Source: JBFWWP01 sp050246115 (GTDB lineage: Bacteria; Planctomycetota; UBA8108; UBA1146; JAJFFE01). From it: a stretch of DNA of 64,000 nucleotides. Below the pieces are notes generated by a model. That model worked only from the letters and a program-made list of their open reading frames with translations, did no database searches and had not been told where the DNA came from. Position 1 is the stretch's first letter. Each line of letters begins with the position of its first letter. Both the position numbers and the translations under genes were made by a program. The stretch covers positions 1-64,000 of the forward strand of contig JBFWWP010000022.1 in NCBI GenBank assembly GCA_050246115.1, written 5' to 3'. Of the stretch, positions 7,153-14,569 are shown piece by piece.

Positions 7153-9590
7153 AGCTGTTTCGAGCACTCGCTGTTACCATCGTGCTTGTGCTTGCTTGCT
7201 TGGTGTACACATTGCGCAAGGGGCTCCCGCCTTCCACAGATTTTGTTGTGCAAGATCCTCCGGCGTCGATTGCACAGGTAGACCCAACCACCCGCTGGAA
7301 GGTCCCTGAGGCGACGCAGCCAACAGACTCAGCCAGAGCGGCGATACGTTGCATGGACGCATCCGGCATGGCCATGTCCGCCTTCCGCTTTGCGGTCATT
7401 TCGGGAAACACGGAGCTAGGGCGATTCGAGACCGACCCCGATGGCTTCGCCGACCTAGACGTGAACTTATCCACGCAAACAGTTCTGTATCTCAAGGGTG
7501 AGGAACGCCAATCCGTCGCGAAGAGCTTCGTCGCTTTTGTGGTGCGCCAGTGGCCGTCCGTTGTCGACGTACGCTTCGCAGCCCCCGGCTGTATTCGGGG
7601 TGTTGTAATGGACGACATGGGAGCCCCGTGCCCAGGTGCGAATGTCACAGTGTCCAACGAGCGGCTTGCCTGTGCCCGCACTACTCAAACCGATGCGCGA
7701 GGGTGCTTTGAGTTCTCCCCGTTGCTCTCACCAATGGAATGCTATCTATCCGATGCAGGGGCCTTGGTTCCTGCCGCCCAGCTGCCTTTCGCAATCACGG
7801 CTCACCTTGGACTGCGAACGGTAACACAGGAGTCGCTTTACGTGAGTGAGGGCGAGCGTGTGGATGTGCGGCTGTGCCTCCCGAGGGGGCGACACTTCCA
7901 TGGACGTGTCCTGGATGCCTCAGGTCTTCCCATCCCCGACGCACTCGTGTCAGCGTCTGCACGAAGGCACGCGTTGCCTCCTGGACAGCGCGTGGCGGGA
8001 ACGTTGGAAGAAGGGGACTTCAGTTTGGGAGTGGAGTGCACAACCGACGTGCTGGGCAGGTTCAGCGTGACTAGCTTCGAGAGTCGTGGCCCGGCGATGC
8101 TAGTGATCCTAGAGAACGGACAGTCGCAGTGGTTTCGGTGCCCGGAGATCGGTTTTGGCGAAGAGTTGTGGGGACTCGACCTGGTAATGGAGGCCGCGAC
8201 GAGCCTCTTCTTGGAGCCGAGAGGCTATGAGTCGCTCGACTTCGGCTGGGCAAGTGGCTTGGACTTTCGGCTGCGCGTGGCGGAAGACATGGTCCTTGAC
8301 CCTGGCGGCATGATTGTCGAGGCCAGGACGTTCGCGGGTGCCCGCTGTCGACAGTCTGCAGTGAAGACCAACGACGGGACGTTTCACGTGCAGCTGGGAG
8401 TCCCGCCTGCGAGCATAGACAACCTGGAGTTGTTCCTGGCGGGCTGCGAAACGCTTGTGTTGCCAGGACCCTTTCAGAATGGCGACACATTGCCCTTCGA
8501 CGTGTCAAGAACCCCTGTTCGTTGGTTAAACGTTGAAGCGACGGGACTCTGCCGCTACCCAGAGCGGGTTGTGAGGAAGCTCACCGCAACATCCCTAGAC
8601 CCACAGACCCCGGGCTGGTCGGAGAGCGTCTGTCCCCTCGGGTCCAGTGTGTGGTTGGAAACTTCGGAGAGTGGCAGAGAGCTTCTACGTATTCCTGTGG
8701 GGGCGGACATTCTCTACTGGATCGTAGCTGAGCAGTTCGTCACGTCATTGTCGGAGGTTTCCACAACGGTCTTCGGACCATTCAGGCCTGACGCAGAGAT
8801 CCGAGAATTGGCGTTGCCATTCTTGGGTGTCTTCCCAGACAGAGGAGAGCCTACACCGTTCTTGGGTCGGGGGGATTTGCTAATCGTGATTTGGGGATGC
8901 GGTGACGCCGGGGTTGAGGGTCGAGTGACGCTCACCACATTGGAAGGGCACAGAGCATTGCCAATTGACAGTGGCGGGATTGTTCGGTTTGAGCGGGTGC
9001 GCGCTGGCACCGCAACGGCCGAAGTCCGCCTTTGCGGCCAACGGCGCACTATTGCGATTGACGTGGCGCCCAACACCGTAACCGAGTGTACGGTCGTTAT
9101 CGACGCTGTCGAGGTAAGGCATTTGCAACTGGAGGGAGAGGGCAACCTGAGGAACCTAGGTGTGTTTCGCATCGACCCCGGACCCGCGTACAGTTACATC
9201 GGAAGGACTGACGCATCGGGAGGGGTGGGCGTGCGACCCGGTTGGGCCGGCCTTCTGGTTGTCGGCCGGGAGGTCGAGGGCCAACTTGCATTTGTGCCGG
9301 TGGAGGTTTCTGATTCGGATACATCTGCGAGTTTGCCTCCGCTGAAGGTAGTGATCGTGAAGCCGCCACTTGGGTGTGGCGAACGAGTCAATTGGAGGCT
9401 CCGCTCCGTAGATGCCCGGCTGCCAGAGAGGTTTCGTGTCTTCCACGGCACGGCATTCTCCGGCCAAGGCTCCGAGCAAGTGAGGTTTGTGGTGCCCAAA
9501 GGATCGTACGAACTCATGGCCCTCGGAGACTTCGTTGTGACGCTGCCGGTCGAGGTGCGAGAGAACATCACAACAGTGAGGGTTCATTAG
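7149..9590 (+). CDS. Large membrane-anchored protein with carboxypeptidase-regulatory-like repeats
   Basis: The protein has 813 residues. An N-terminal anchor (LFRALAVTIVLVLACLVYTL) is followed by an extracytoplasmic beta-rich body. Modules such as GCIRGVVMDDMGAPCPGANV and HFHGRVLDASGLPIPDALV match the start of carboxypeptidase-regulatory-like (transthyretin-like) domains, in which a G-x-V-x-D-x-x-G-x-P pattern opens each module. Cysteines are frequent, which supports a disulfide-bonded protein outside the cytoplasm. The start overlaps the stop of the preceding membrane protein. The likely role is surface structure or binding; nothing shows an enzyme. GC appears lower than in the genes beyond 12.7 kb. 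Confidence 0.75.
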   Translation: MKLFRALAVTIVLVLACLVYTLRKGLPPSTDFVVQDPPASIAQVDPTTRWKVPEATQPTDSARAAIRCMDASGMAMSAFRFAVISGNTELGRFETDPDGFADLDVNLSTQTVLYLKGEERQSVAKSFVAFVVRQWPSVVDVRFAAPGCIRGVVMDDMGAPCPGANVTVSNERLACARTTQTDARGCFEFSPLLSPMECYLSDAGALVPAAQLPFAITAHLGLRTVTQESLYVSEGERVDVRLCLPRGRHFHGRVLDASGLPIPDALVSASARRHALPPGQRVAGTLEEGDFSLGVECTTDVLGRFSVTSFESRGPAMLVILENGQSQWFRCPEIGFGEELWGLDLVMEAATSLFLEPRGYESLDFGWASGLDFRLRVAEDMVLDPGGMIVEARTFAGARCRQSAVKTNDGTFHVQLGVPPASIDNLELFLAGCETLVLPGPFQNGDTLPFDVSRTPVRWLNVEATGLCRYPERVVRKLTATSLDPQTPGWSESVCPLGSSVWLETSESGRELLRIPVGADILYWIVAEQFVTSLSEVSTTVFGPFRPDAEIRELALPFLGVFPDRGEPTPFLGRGDLLIVIWGCGDAGVEGRVTLTTLEGHRALPIDSGGIVRFERVRAGTATAEVRLCGQRRTIAIDVAPNTVTECTVVIDAVEVRHLQLEGEGNLRNLGVFRIDPGPAYSYIGRTDASGGVGVRPGWAGLLVVGREVEGQLAFVPVEVSDSDTSASLPPLKVVIVKPPLGCGERVNWRLRSVDARLPERFRVFHGTAFSGQGSEQVRFVVPKGSYELMALGDFVVTLPVEVRENITTVRVH

Positions 9591-9671
9591 GCGTGCAATC
9601 GGCTTTGTGGCGCGCTCGTTTCGGTGTTGCATCGTAACCGGGCAGGCCGTCACGACATTAGGTCAGTTTCG

Positions 9672-9732
9672 CGTGCTGTCCATCTATTCGTCGCAAAGCC
9701 GTCGCGGGGCACTGGCCCAGCACCTGGGTTGT
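9672..9732 (+). repeat. Left copy of a direct repeat of about 61 bp
   Basis: This stretch contains CGTGCTGTCCATCTATTCG followed by GCAAAGCCGTCGCGGGGCAC and ends in CACCTGGGTTG. A second copy with scattered differences lies in the same orientation at 11290-11351. The two copies flank the transposase gene and the truncated gene beside it. The first 22 bases occur a third time at 9749-9770. Confidence 0.75.
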
Positions 9733-9748
9733 GGCATGATCCCGAGCG

Positions 9749-9770
9749 CGTGGTGTCCATCTATTCGTCG
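9749..9770 (+). repeat. Third copy of the 22-bp repeat core
   Basis: CGTGGTGTCCATCTATTCG plus TCG repeats the first 22 bases of the longer repeat with one change. It lies 77 bases after the copy at 9672 and about 40 bases beyond the stop codon of the transposase, where the end of the insertion element would be expected. Confidence 0.65.
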
Positions 9771-9809
9771 GACGTGGTTTCAGCTGTGGACTGCGACCAG
9801 TTGAGTTCG

Positions 9810-10685
9810 TCATGCAGCTCGGTGGTAGTGCTTGAGAAGTCCGCCGAGGCGTTCGCGGCATGTGACGACGCCCTTCTGTCCTCGATCAACCGTCTCGAGC
9901 AAGGTGTTGTTCAGGCCTTGGTGGTTTCGCTCGCGGTGATAGTGGATGGCGTACTCACGGAGGGCGCGGTGCAGGGATCGTGGTCCGAAGAGAATGAGCC
10001 GATTCAAGCACTCGGTCTTTATCGAGAGAACGAAGCGCTCAGCGTAGGCGTTCAAGTTCGGGCTCCGCCGTGGCAAGCGGACTGAGGCGATGCCAGCGCG
10101 CTCGAGAATCTCGACGAACTGCGGTGTGAACTTGGCGTCGCGATCATGGATCAGGTAGCTCTTGTTTCGGAGGAAGCCGTCTTCGCCGCTTGTGAGCTCA
10201 CGTGCGACCTGCGCCATGAAGGGCGCGTTCGGATTGGACGTGACCCCAGCGATCGAGACCCGCCGACTCGCGAGTTCGAGCACGAAGAGAACGTAGTACG
10301 TGACCAGTCCTCTCGGTGTCCAGACCTCGACCGAGAAGAAGTCAGTGGCGCCGAGGAGTTCCCAGTGAGCGCGGAGGAAGTCGCGCCAGCGAGTGCGTTT
10401 GCCGCGTTCTGGAGCCGGGACGATTCCGTTCTCCCGGAGGACGTTAGCGACGGTAGATCGGGAGACGACGTGCCCGACATTGTCGAGGGCCCCAACGATC
10501 CGGGTGTACCCCCAGCTCGGGTTGTCCTGCGCGAACTGGACGATGAGTGCGCGAATCTCGCGCATTACGGGCGGACGCCCTGGCCCTTGATCGCGCTTGG
10601 GATGTGTGTGTTTAAACCTCGGCGGGAGCCACCTCGGTGACTGCCTCGCCGAGGACCCCGACCTTGCGTTTGCCCTTGCCAGCAA
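9810..10685 (-). CDS. DDE (rve) transposase, N-terminally truncated
   Basis: The frame encodes 291 residues, of which about 22-291 resemble integrase-core transposases: GPGRPPVMREIRALI, NPSWGYTRIVGAL, a catalytic core with D115 (GATDFFSVEVW), D181 (YLIHDRDAKFT) and E216 (LNAYAERFV), and a C-terminal HYHRERNHQGL. The acidic triad is intact. Full-length relatives carry about 60-80 further N-terminal residues that include a DNA-binding part. Here the first 22 residues are low-complexity and run antisense into another gene, so the 5' end was probably lost in a rearrangement at about 10619. It may be inactive. Confidence 0.8.
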   Translation of the reverse strand: MLARANARSGSSARQSPRWLPPRFKHTHPKRDQGPGRPPVMREIRALIVQFAQDNPSWGYTRIVGALDNVGHVVSRSTVANVLRENGIVPAPERGKRTRWRDFLRAHWELLGATDFFSVEVWTPRGLVTYYVLFVLELASRRVSIAGVTSNPNAPFMAQVARELTSGEDGFLRNKSYLIHDRDAKFTPQFVEILERAGIASVRLPRRSPNLNAYAERFVLSIKTECLNRLILFGPRSLHRALREYAIHYHRERNHQGLNNTLLETVDRGQKGVVTCRERLGGLLKHYHRAA

Positions 10686-11250
10686 GGTCCTAGACTCAGG
10701 ACTGGCCAGTCAGGCTCGGATAGCATTCGTCTACGCCTTGCTGGGTTCGAGTTGTAAGCCAGATTACGTCAACAGCGTGGTCCCTGGCCTCGAGTATGAT
10801 CTTCTCACCGTGGCCATGGAGACGGACAATGACGGATTGCTGGCTGCAACCCTGTTCAATGTGGGCAACGCAGGAAACTACGACGTCATACAGGTTGCGC
10901 GTGATTGGCTAGTTCTTCGACCTCAAGACGCCCGGAACGTGCAACGCACTGTCGAGTTCATGAAGTCGGTCGAGAGCTCAGAAAAGAACTGGCGCGAAAA
11001 CGATGCCGCTCGGGCAGCCGAGTACTGGCGTGATAGTCGCGATAGTCACGCTGCACTGCTCCACGATCTAGGCCTGGAGCGTAGGCACGACATGGGCTCG
11101 ATGTTCGTCATCGCGACAGCACTCGGGGATCGAGGTAGGCTAGACCTGGTTTGGGACTTGCGAAGCCAGATTGATACCACTCGGTTCTCTCAAGATGACC
11201 TCATGCGGTTCGACGAGATGCTACGTAATGGAGGCTTTCATGGGAGATGA
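10620..11250 (+). pseudogene. 5'-truncated gene for an alpha-helical protein
   Basis: From about 10620 to the stop, the plus strand encodes roughly 209 natural-looking residues, such as DPDLAFALASKVLDSG, AATLFNVGNAGNYDVIQVAR and RRHDMGSMFVIATALGDRG. The upstream part of the frame lies antisense in the transposase gene, so the true start and N-terminus are gone. The remaining part is helical and solenoid-like and recalls the protein at 6238-7152, but without an alignment relatedness cannot be proved. No start codon with a ribosome-binding site is apparent. It is best read as a remnant left by the insertion-sequence rearrangement. Confidence 0.55.
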
Positions 11251-11289
11251 CTGTCTCCATGAAGTCCGCCAAGGGAGCTTGATGGAAAC

Positions 11290-11351
11290 CGTGGTATCCC
11301 TCTATTCGTCGCAGGGCCGTTCGCGGGGCACCGGGCCCAGTACCTGGGTTG
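11290..11351 (+). repeat. Right copy of the direct repeat
   Basis: CGTGGTATCCCTCTATTCG followed by GCAGGGCCGTTCGCGGGGCA and ending TACCTGGGTTG matches 9672-9732 with scattered substitutions and one extra base. It begins 39 bases after the stop of the truncated gene. The same orientation of both copies suggests a duplication or a relic of recombination rather than an inverted terminal repeat. Confidence 0.75.
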
Positions 11352-11567
11352 CCCGAGCGCCCTGATTGGTCGGGTATCAATGGCTGGAACCGTGCTGGGC
11401 CCCGCGAGAAGCCCGTTCGCAGAACCAAGAAACCCGGGGGCCGGATGTCGCGATTTGCGAACTAGCGAATCCGTCATAGATCCAGTTCCTGATTGTGTTT
11501 GTGATCGCCGGCGGCGAGGGTGCGAAAGTTCGCGTTTGAGTTTCACCTGGGGAGCCAGATACTACCG

Positions 11568-11604
11568 AGGACCCGCGCGGAACGCAGCCGCGGGTCCTTT
11601 CCTT
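11568..11604 (+). terminator. Rho-independent terminator
   Basis: AGGACCCGCG (11568-11577) pairs perfectly with CGCGGGTCCT (11589-11598) over an 11-base loop, and TTCCTTT follows. It could end transcription from the truncated gene region upstream. The next gene starts about 140 bases later. Confidence 0.75.
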
Positions 11605-11746
11605 TGTGCGATGCAAAGCCGTGAAGACACCGGGCTTTCGAGCGTGACGGCTTCGCGATCGCATGTTCGCCGGGAGTGCATCGGTCAACACCCAAGATCT
11701 CTGGCCGAGTGCTGGGTGCTCTCTGTTCTCCGAGTTAGAGGTACAC

Positions 11747-12100
11747 ATGAGAAAGACTCTGCCTCCTGGCGTCTTCTTGGCGTACGCGCTCGTACTCCTA
11801 GGGTGCTCATGCGGGACAGTCCCCGACGTGATCGTGGTGGATTCCGCTGGTCGACCCATTCCGGGGGCCACAGTTGAGCGGGTGTCTTTGTCGATCAACG
11901 GGCCATCAGTGCTAACTGACGGCAATGGTGGCGCGAGATTGCCATGGGGTGCTCAGAAGGCACAATGGGTGGCGGTGTCCAAGCCAGGCTATCAGTCGAA
12001 TGTCAATGTCAGCGTGAATGGTCCACGGCCTATCCGCGTCGTTCTTTCTCCTCGTTCCACAACGAGCGCACCCAAGGAGCCATCCAGGACACCGCGCTGA
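11747..12100 (+). CDS. Small lipoprotein with regulatory-like beta domain
   Basis: The protein has 117 residues. The N-terminus MRKTLPPGVFLAYALVLLGC is a lipoprotein signal with lipobox LLGC, so acylation at Cys20 is likely. The mature part contains VDSAGRPIPGATVERVSLS and a VSKPGYQS-type strand, as in carboxypeptidase-regulatory-like domains. The C-terminal 20 residues are rich in Ser, Thr and Pro. The ATG is chosen because AGAGG lies six bases before it and because it gives a clean signal peptide; the frame extends 28 codons further upstream. It is probably an envelope protein of the same style as the large protein at 7149-9590. Confidence 0.7.
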   Translation: MRKTLPPGVFLAYALVLLGCSCGTVPDVIVVDSAGRPIPGATVERVSLSINGPSVLTDGNGGARLPWGAQKAQWVAVSKPGYQSNVNVSVNGPRPIRVVLSPRSTTSAPKEPSRTPR

Positions 12101-12286
12101 AGCGGGTTGACTAGCAGAAGCGGTGACAGTGGCGCGGCAAAGCTCCAACAAGGCAGTGCTTACGTCAACGAATTCGACGGTGCCAAACGCGATGAACCGC
12201 GATCGCCCGCCACTTGTTTGAGTTGGGCTCGAGCTGCTCGTCGCATCTGATGCGGGAGGAACCCGGCGTTCCGGCGTTCCGTGCCG

Positions 12287-12481
12287 GGCGTGAATCAGGA
12301 CTCCGTAGCGTCGCGCCCAGAGAGTCAGCGTGTAGAGGAAGAGCGCGTTCATCTCCGGCGACGCCACGAGCCAGAACAGGTCGTCGCTGGCCTTCTTGGT
12401 GATCAAGTACGCGACGCCGGGCTTGACCCGGCGTAGGCGGCAACGGCGGCGGGCCGGCTGCCGAGGACGAAGCTTGCTCAT
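12287..12481 (-). pseudogene. Remnant of a REP-associated (IS200-like) transposase
   Basis: Sixty-five residues survive: RVKPGVAYLITKKASDD, then SPEMNALFLYTLTLWARRYG and VLIHA, which match the N-terminal part of Y1/TnpA_REP transposases (RAYTs). In intact proteins HA is followed by a V-M-S-N-H-x-H metal site and later a catalytic tyrosine. Here the sequence breaks directly after IHA into arginine- and proline-rich reading with no HxH motif. The gene is therefore a decayed fragment. RAYTs are usually single domesticated genes associated with REP hairpins; no REP array was seen nearby. Confidence 0.65.
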
Positions 12482-12756
12482 GAAGGTACCTCTGGGGCTG
12501 AGGCGTTCCTTCGTCAGGTCCCGCTGCTGTCCATGCTCCAGTCGACGTGGGCAAGGCAGTCAGTAGTTCGCGGGCGCAAGTGGCGAATGGGCGGTAGGAT
12601 AGCGCGTCGCTGTCACCGGGCGCCTCGCGGGCGAATCCGCGATTTGAGCCTCGCGCGGAAAGAAGCATCCTTCTCCTGCCATCCCATCTTGGCCGCTGTC
12701 CGCGCGCCCGGTAGATTCTGCATCCTCGACCGATGGTCGGAATCGAAGGGGGTCGG

Positions 12757-14013
12757 ATGGACCGCTTCGGAAGCGGATCGTGTCGCAAGGGGTGTGTGGC
12801 TGCCACGCTCTTCTGGCTGCTCGCGGCGACTCCGTCCGCGGTCCTCGCGCAGGAGCCGCAGCCGTTTCGTCGGGACGATGAGATCGACGGCCGTGACTTC
12901 GACTACAGCGATGTGACCTTCCTGCACCACTTCACGTACCGGCCGCGCACGGAGCTGCAGTGGGAGTGGATTCGCAACCCGTCGGGGTTTCGCGCCACCG
13001 CAGGCAGCATTCGCAGCGACGAGTTCTATGCGGATCTCGCGATCCGGCGTCGTTGGGCCCTCGACGAGCACTACTTCTTCGAGCTGCGCAGCGAGGTCGC
13101 TGAGGACTTCGATGGCCGCTACCACCACATCGTCACCGGCGTCGGTCGCCACCTGGGCAGTGGCTGGTCGGCGGCTGTGCACGGTGAGCTCGAGGGTGCG
13201 AAGGAGAACATCGACGCTTCGGTCGAGCTACGCTGGGAGGATCAACTGGGCCTTGGGCGCCGTCTTCGGATCGTCGGGATGGCGGTCGACGCAACTTACA
13301 ACGGCAAGAACGACGAATTCGCGGAGTACGAGCGATCACCGTTCACGACGTTCGTCGAGGGGCTCTGGACGACCGAGTCGGGGGTTTCGGGCCAGGCCTG
13401 GGTCAACTGGAATTCCGACACGCGGCTCGAGCGCGAGGCCGACGGGCACGATTTCACGTACCGACGACTGCATGGCGGAGCGCGCGCGCTGGTGCCGTGG
13501 TCGAGCTGGCAGCTCATGCTCGAGGGGCTTGGCGAGCGGGGGCGCACGGAGCGTACGCCGTTCGATCCGACGACTGCGACCGACGACGACGAGCGCAGGC
13601 TGTCGAGGTACCATCTGCGTGCTCGCGCCGAGCTCGAGCGCACCGTGAATGAGCGCGTGGCGGTGTGGGGCGGCTACACTTACTTTCGACTGCTCGAGCG
13701 GGACCGGCGACCGCGCGATCTCACCCTCGACCGCAAGATCCTGCGGCGGGAGCATACCGTGTATGTCGGAGCGACCTGGAAGATCAGCGAGCGCGTACTT
13801 CTTTGGCCTGGGCTTTACCTCGACTTCCCCGACAATCGCGAAGATCTCGACTTCGCAGGCATCAGCGACGCGGATCGCAGCATGGTCGGCAAGATCGCAC
13901 TCCCGCTGGAGGTGGCTTTCGCGAACGGTGCGCGACTCACGATCAACCCGACCGTGCGAGTCGACGAGGCGCGCTTCGGCGGCGGTAACGTGCAGCTCCA
14001 CGTGCCATTCTGA
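12757..14013 (+). CDS. Outer-membrane beta-barrel protein
   Basis: The protein has 418 residues. A signal peptide (KGCVAATLFWLLAATPSAVLA, cleavage before QEPQP) leads into alternating strands rich in aromatic residues and arginine, such as DEFYADLAIRRRWALDE, WELEGAK-like turns and VAVWGGYTYFRLLERD, ending in QLHVPF. The terminal phenylalanine after alternating hydrophobics is the BamA-recognised signature of outer-membrane barrels. The ATG at 12757 follows GAAGGGGGTCGG; an in-frame ATG lies eight codons upstream. It has no close partner gene. The substrate, if it is a channel, cannot be read from the sequence. Confidence 0.7.
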   Translation: MDRFGSGSCRKGCVAATLFWLLAATPSAVLAQEPQPFRRDDEIDGRDFDYSDVTFLHHFTYRPRTELQWEWIRNPSGFRATAGSIRSDEFYADLAIRRRWALDEHYFFELRSEVAEDFDGRYHHIVTGVGRHLGSGWSAAVHGELEGAKENIDASVELRWEDQLGLGRRLRIVGMAVDATYNGKNDEFAEYERSPFTTFVEGLWTTESGVSGQAWVNWNSDTRLEREADGHDFTYRRLHGGARALVPWSSWQLMLEGLGERGRTERTPFDPTTATDDDERRLSRYHLRARAELERTVNERVAVWGGYTYFRLLERDRRPRDLTLDRKILRREHTVYVGATWKISERVLLWPGLYLDFPDNREDLDFAGISDADRSMVGKIALPLEVAFANGARLTINPTVRVDEARFGGGNVQLHVPF

Positions 14014-14518
14014 GGTCCGTGCCGATCCGCGCGGTGGCGCGTCGCATAGCGCCGCGCCGCCGATGCGCCGTGCCGTCGATGACTACGGCCCCGGGCTCGC
14101 GTGGGCAGGGGCGGCAGGCGAGCAGTCCAACCACGAACTGAAGCGAGGCAGTTCGCATGGCAGGTCCGATCCCTCTCCACGTGCCGACGCGCGTTGTTTC
14201 CAGGGAGACACGGGTGACAGTGACGCGCCATCCTGGGAATGAGCCTCGACTTCCGACGATGGACCGATGAACGCCGCTTGTTGCCCTTTTTGTCAGCGAA
14301 CCTTCTTCGCCTAACCAATCCCACGGAACCATGCTTGGCAAGGTAGCGGTGCGAGGACCCAGTGGGTAGCTCGCGATTGGTGAGCCGGCGGCCGGCGACC
14401 ACACCGCTACGGATATCATGGCCGAAGGTGCTGTGGGGAAGTCACGTTTTGCGACGTGGGTCAGCCATCGTTCAAGGCAGGCATGGGTTGGCGGCCAGTC
14501 CCCACCGGTAGGAAACGC
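14014..14518. other. About 500 bases with no supported gene
   Basis: The stretch separates the convergent barrel-protein and protease genes. Only arginine-rich antisense-like frames cross it, with no ribosome-binding site or motif. The protease terminator-like hairpin lies at its right end. Confidence 0.4.
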
Positions 14519-14559
14519 GGCTGCCGCTCCGGGGCGCATCGAGCCCGAGAGCGGCAGCC
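14519..14559 (-). terminator. Terminator-like hairpin after the protease gene
   Basis: GGCTGCCGCTC (14519-14529) pairs perfectly with GAGCGGCAGCC (14549-14559) over a 19-base loop, 10 bases beyond the protease stop. No clear run of U follows, so it may act as an RNA-stabilising or Rho-assisted end. Confidence 0.6.
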
Positions 14560-14569
14560 CGATCGAGTC

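Larger units (their letters stand above)
9672..10619 (-). mobile_element. Remnant of an insertion sequence with DDE transposase
   Basis: The element is defined by the transposase gene, by repeated 22-bp cores on its 3' side, and by loss of homology at about 10619, where the transposase N-terminus is missing and a plus-strand gene begins mid-frame. No matching terminal inverted repeat or target duplication was found, so the limits are approximate. The element looks incomplete and is unlikely to move by itself. Confidence 0.5.

Noticed and set aside
12101..12286. Remaining part of the REP-associated transposase
   Set aside because: No HxH site or catalytic tyrosine context appears in any frame here, so the gene was not extended.
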